Shown here: piece after piece, positions 60,222 to 64,000 of the stretch
How the letters are laid out: the number at the start of each line of letters is the position of its first letter
Position numbering within the stretch: position 1 is the first letter of the stretch
NCBI GenBank assembly: GCA_036417435.1
Contig: CM070914.1
Location: 744,001 to 808,000 of the forward strand
DNA length: 64,000 nucleotides
Reading direction: 5' to 3'
DNA from: Inia geoffrensis
Lineage: Eukaryota; Chordata; Mammalia; Artiodactyla; Iniidae
Notes under the pieces: generated by a model
What the model was told of the DNA's origin: nothing
Databases searched by the model: none
The model's input: the letters and a program-made list of their open reading frames with translations, nothing else
Translations under genes and position numbers: made by a program

Positions 60222-61600
60222 ATCTAACTCTTCAAAAGTCTGCAGTGCCACCGGAGGAGCAGGCCTGTAACTGCAGTCAGAACGCACGCTGACTCTCTCC
60301 TGGCGGCAGGGCGAGTTCAGGCAGGAGGTCGTACATGGAATGCGAAACCCAGGTTTTCTCTGAGTGCAGCTCAGACTAGAGTAATGGGTAAAATTTCGAC
60401 GGCAGGACGAACTGCCAAAACGGTGTTCCTGAACCTCTGTGAGTGCTGGGGTTCTTAAGCTGCTCCAAAACAGAGTGCAGTGCTTTTCCCTACAGTCGGC
60501 ATACGTAGAGTGGCACCAAAGGGCTACGGGTCTGGATGTTGCTCAGCAGACACAGGTGGGCCTGGGAGTACTTCGTGTACCTGGCAGTAACAGGATTCCC
60601 ACATGAGCCTCCTAGGTGTCTGTAAAATCATACCGCCATTTAAGATATGCAGAGCAGAGGTCACATGCTCATGGAAAGTGCTGGAAACCTCTGTTCCTAC
60701 ACGCAAATCAAGGCCTAACCTCCAGGCATGTGTTCATGCTGGGTGCGCATTCAGTGAGGCAGCATGGGAAGATGCTGACTTTCTCCTGGAGCACAGTGAA
60801 GTCAGGTATGAGGTCTTGAAAGTATTCACGGCAGTGTGTTATCTCATGGCAGCTCACCCCATGGCCATGACAAAGACTTCTTCGGGACTTCGGACTTACC
60901 AGAAATGTGGTCCTGATGCTGTTCGAGGACTCTGGAAATGTAGCTCTCCTCCCGAGACATGCAGTGTGCAGCCCGTCACTCGGAACGTACAGAGGCACTC
61001 CGATGTACAGACCAGTGGGCCTCCATATTGCTCAGCCTTCCCACAGGGATCTGGAGGTACTCCGTGAACACAGAGGGAAAATAATGCCCAACTGAGGGGC
61101 CTAGGAATCCTCAAAAGAGTACTTCCTTTAAAACAAATCCCGACAGCTACCAAGAACTCATTGACAGAGCTGCATGCCTCCCTTTTTGCAAGGTTACTCA
61201 GGGCCTAAGATGGAGACGTGTTCTCTCATTGTTTCACTTTAGTTCTAGAGACTGTCATGCTCACCACCACTGAGGCCATGGAAGCACCTTGTTTGGACAG
61301 AGTCAATTCACATTTTTACCCGAAGCATTCTTACAGGGTTGAGAGGCCTGTCAACAGCACAGAATGTCAGGTAGTTTCTAGGCAGCATGAATGGAGCCTT
61401 CAAATTGAGAAAACAAGTCTAGTTCCAGCAGGCCCCGATTTCCACGGGCACACTCATCATACGTCCCTCGGGTTTCTAACAAGCCCAAATGGAGACAAGG
61501 TTACCCAGTGTTTCCTTCCCTGAATCAACTTCTCGAAGTAAGGTTTTGTGCATCATGCGATCTGCCTCAACCAAGCAACGCACTTTGTACGTCTCGGGCC
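60222..61600 (+). repeat. Monomer m45 (class A, alpha), copy of m1
   Basis: 1,379 bp. I saw one difference from m1: the CRE reads TGAAGTCA (60,797-60,804). Confidence 0.95.
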
Positions 61601-62980
61601 ATCTAACTCTTCAAAAGTCTGCAGTGCCACGGGAGGAGCACGCCTGTAATTGCAGTCAGAACGCACGCTGACTCTCTCCTGGCGGCAGGGTGAGTTCAGG
61701 CAGGAGGTCGTACATGGAATGCGAAACCCGGGGTTTCTCTGAGTGCAGCTCAGACTAGAGTAATGGGTAAAATTTCGACAGCAGGACGAACTGCCAGAAC
61801 GGTGTTCCTGAACCTCTGTGAGTGCTGGGTTTCTTCATCTGCTCCAAAACAGAGTGCAGTGCGTTTCCCTACAGTCGGCATACGCAGAGTGGCTCCAAAG
61901 GGCTACGGGACTCAGTCTTGCTCAGCAGACACAGGTGGGCCTGGAAGTACTTAGTGTACCAGGCAGTAACAAGATGCCCACATGAGCCTCCTGGGTGTCT
62001 GTAAAATCATACTGCCATTTACGATATGCGGAGCAGAGGTCACATGCTCATGGAAAGTGCTGGACACCTCCGTTTCAACATGCAAATCAAGGCCCAACCT
62101 CCAGGCATGTGTTCATGCTGGGTGCGCCTTAAGTGACGCAGCATGGTAAGATGCTGACTTTCTCTTGGAGCACAGTGACTTCACGTACGAGGTCTTCTAA
62201 GTATTCAAGGCAGAGTATTTTCTCATAGCAGCTCACCCTCAGGGCCATGACAAAGACTTCCTGTGGACTTCGGACTCACCAGAATTGTGGTTGTTACTCT
62301 ACTCGAAGACTCTGGAAATGTAGCTCTCCTCCCGAGACATGCAGTGTGCAGCCCGTCACTCGGAACGTACAGAGGCACTCCGATGTACAGACCAGTGGGC
62401 CTCCATATTGCTCAGCCTCCCCACAGGGATCTGGAGGTACTCAGTGAACACAGAGGGAAAATAATGCCCAACTGAGGGGCCTAGGAATCCTCAAAAGAGT
62501 ACTTCCTTTAAAACAAATCCCGACAGCGACCAAGAACTCATTGACAGAGCTGCATGCCTCCCTTTTTGCAAGGCTACTCAGGGCCTAAGATGGAGACGTG
62601 TTCTCTCATTGTTTCACTTTCGTTCTAGAGACTGTCATGCTCACCACCACTGAGGCCATGGAAGCAACTTGTTTGGACAGAGTCAATTCACATTTTAACC
62701 CAAAACATTCTTACAGGGTTGAGAGGCCTGTCAACAGCACAGAATGTCAGGTAGTTTCTAGGCAGCATGAATGGAGCCTTCAAATTGAGAAAACAAGTCT
62801 AGTTCCAGCAGGCCCCGATTTCCACGGGCACACTCATCATACGTCCCTCGGGTTTCTAACAAGCCCAAAGGGAGACAAGGTTACCCAGTGTTTCCTTCCC
62901 TGAATCAACTTCTCGAAGTAAGGTTTTGTGCATCATGCGATCTGCCTCAACCAAGCAACGCACTTTGTACGTCTCGGGCC
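61601..62980 (+). repeat. Monomer m46 (class B, alpha), copy of m2 without patch
   Basis: 1,380 bp with the octamer at 62,080-62,087. Keeps class B bases where m2 has m1 bases (CTCAGTGAAC, GACAGCGACC, CTTTCGTTC). Private CATTTTAACCCAAAACATT near 62,690. Confidence 0.95.
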
Positions 62981-64000
62981 ATCTAACTCTTCAAAAGTCT
63001 GCAGTGCCACGGGAGGAGCACGCCTGTAATTGCAGTCAGAACGCACGCTGACTCTCTCCTGGCGGCAGGGTGAGTTCAGGCAGGAGGTCGTACATGAAAT
63101 GCGAAACCCGGGGTTTCTCTGAGTGCAGCTCAGACTAGAGTAATGGGTAAAATTTCGACAGCAGGGCGAACTGCCAGAACGGTGTTCCTGAACCTCTGTG
63201 AGTGCTGGGTTTCTTCATCTGCTCCAAAACAGAGTGCAGTGCGTTTCCCTACAGTCGGCATACGCAGAGTGGCTCCAAAGGGCTACGGGACTCAGTCTTG
63301 CTCAGCAGACACAGGTGGGCCTGGAAGTACTTAGTGTACCAGGCAGTAACAAGATGCCCACATGAGCCTCCTGGGTGTCTGTAAAATCATACTGCCATTT
63401 ACGATATGCGGAGCAGAGGTCACATGCTCATGGAAACTGCTGGACTCCTCCGTTTCAACATGCAAATCAAGGCCTAACCTCCAGGCATGTGTTCATGCTG
63501 GGTGCGCCTTAAGTGACGCAGCATGGTAAGATGCTGACTTTCTCCTGGAGCACAGTGACTTCACGTACGAGGTCTTCTAAGTATTCAAGGCAGAGTATTT
63601 TCTCATAGCAGCTCACCCTCAGGGCCATGACAAAGACTTCCTGTGGACTTCGGACTCACCAGAATTGTGGTTGTTACTCTACTCGAAGACTCTGGAAATG
63701 TAGCTCTCCTCCCGAGACATGCAGTGTGCAGCCCGTCACTCGGAACGTACAGAGGCACTCCGATGTACAGACCAGTGGGCCTCCATATTGCTCAGTCTCC
63801 CCACAGGGATCTGGAGGTACTCAGTGAACACAGAGGGAAAATAATGCCCAACTGAGGGGCCTAGGAATCCTCAAAAGAGTACTTCCTTTAAAACAAATCC
63901 CGACAGCGACCAAGAACTCATTGACAGAGCTGCATGCCTCCCTTTTTGCAAGGCTACTCAGGGCCTAAGATGGAGACGTGTTCTCTCATTGTTTCACTTT
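62981..64000 (+). repeat. Monomer m47 (class B), copy of m3, cut by window edge
   Basis: 1,020 bp visible, with the octamer at 63,460-63,467. It ends inside the alpha box. Confidence 0.95.

Larger units (their letters stand above)
1..64000 (+). repeat. Tandem satellite array, ~1,380-bp unit, 47 units in view
   Basis: The entire window is made of head-to-tail copies of one unit of 1,376-1,382 bp, with no inverted copy and no unrelated insertion. Phase was set on the recurring word TCTAACTCTTCAAAAGTC, which starts near 1, 1,380, 2,760, 4,140, 5,520, 6,900 and so on. Landmarks inside a unit, counted from this start, are TTTCGAC near +173, an octamer site near +480, a CRE-like site near +576, an AATAAA site near +910, and a diagnostic box near +1,000-1,070 that comes in three versions. 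These are called here alpha (GTTTCACTTTAGTTCTAGAG), beta (GAGTTTCCCTTTAGCTCTAG) and gamma (GTTTCACTATAGCTCTAGAG). This is satellite DNA by structure. The family and the host are not recognised. Confidence 0.97.
60222..64000 (+). repeat. Start of second copy of the 60,221-bp super-repeat
   Basis: Matches 1-3,779 with about 12 substitutions found by reading, or roughly 99.7% identity. One difference falls at 60,800 (A where the first copy has C at 579). About ten others are confined to the region matching 2,178-2,591. The last part (m47 against m3) looked identical, including private variants such as CAGGGCGAAC and AAACTGCTGGACTCC. The copy continues past the window. Confidence 0.9.

Noticed and set aside
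1..64000. Identity with a named ~1.4-kb satellite, such as the bovine 1.715 satellite or human SST1/NBL2
   Set aside because: Only the unit length is similar. I cannot match the sequence from memory, and length alone is not evidence. A repeat-library search with one unit would decide.
1..64000. CRISPR array, integron or other prokaryotic repeat system
   Set aside because: The repeat unit is ~1.4 kb with no spacer/repeat alternation, no associated genes, and satellite-type higher-order structure.
60222..64000. The restart at 60,222 as a pure assembly artefact
   Set aside because: The copies differ by about 12 bases in a biologically sensible pattern (one tract plus single changes). An exact artificial duplicate would be identical. 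Not excluded without reads.

Overview
The whole window is one uninterrupted array of a tandem satellite repeat. I find no protein-coding gene, RNA gene, mobile element, CRISPR array or other unique sequence. The unit is about 1,380 bp (full copies run from 1,376 to 1,382 bp), always head to tail on the same strand. I phased units on a conserved word, [A/G/C]TCTAAC followed by a CTTCAAAAGTCTG-like stretch, and numbered them m1 to m47. There are 45 full-length copies, one internally deleted copy (m29, 895 bp) and one cut by the right window edge (m47). Many short open frames recur every ~1,380 bp, but they are by-products of repetition: stops and frame changes are scattered among copies and no frame resembles a known protein.

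Organism: megabase-style satellite with higher-order structure points to a eukaryote. A hand count in m1 gives about 40 CpG per 1,379 bp, roughly half of what a 50% GC sequence would give by chance. With the abundance of TG/CA this suggests a cytosine-methylating genome, plausibly a vertebrate and perhaps a mammal. I do not recognise the satellite family and cannot name the species. Centromeric, pericentromeric or other heterochromatic location is likely but not shown.

Layout. (1) 1-6,254: near-identical 1,380-bp monomers m2-m5, preceded by the different m1. (2) 6,254-13,744: mutually diverged single monomers (m5 end to m10). (3) 13,745 to ~24,680: a four-monomer block of 5,516 bp in two tandem copies. 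(4) ~24,600 to ~37,040: a three-monomer block of 4,145 bp in three almost identical copies. (5) ~37,040-42,295: diverged monomers, including m29 with a 486-bp deletion. (6) 42,296-60,221: units of two classes that partly alternate, giving a 2,758-bp (two-monomer) period, strongest at 44,370-50,010. (7) 60,222-64,000: the sequence restarts and matches 1-3,779 base for base except for about 12 substitutions.

The restart implies a super-repeat of 60,221 bp that contains 44 monomers, one of them deleted. Ten of the ~12 differences between its two visible ends lie within about 415 bp (2,178-2,591), where m2 carries the bases of its neighbour m1: a gene-conversion-like patch. Local amplification in one-, two-, three- and four-monomer registers, nested inside one very long period, is the notable biology here.
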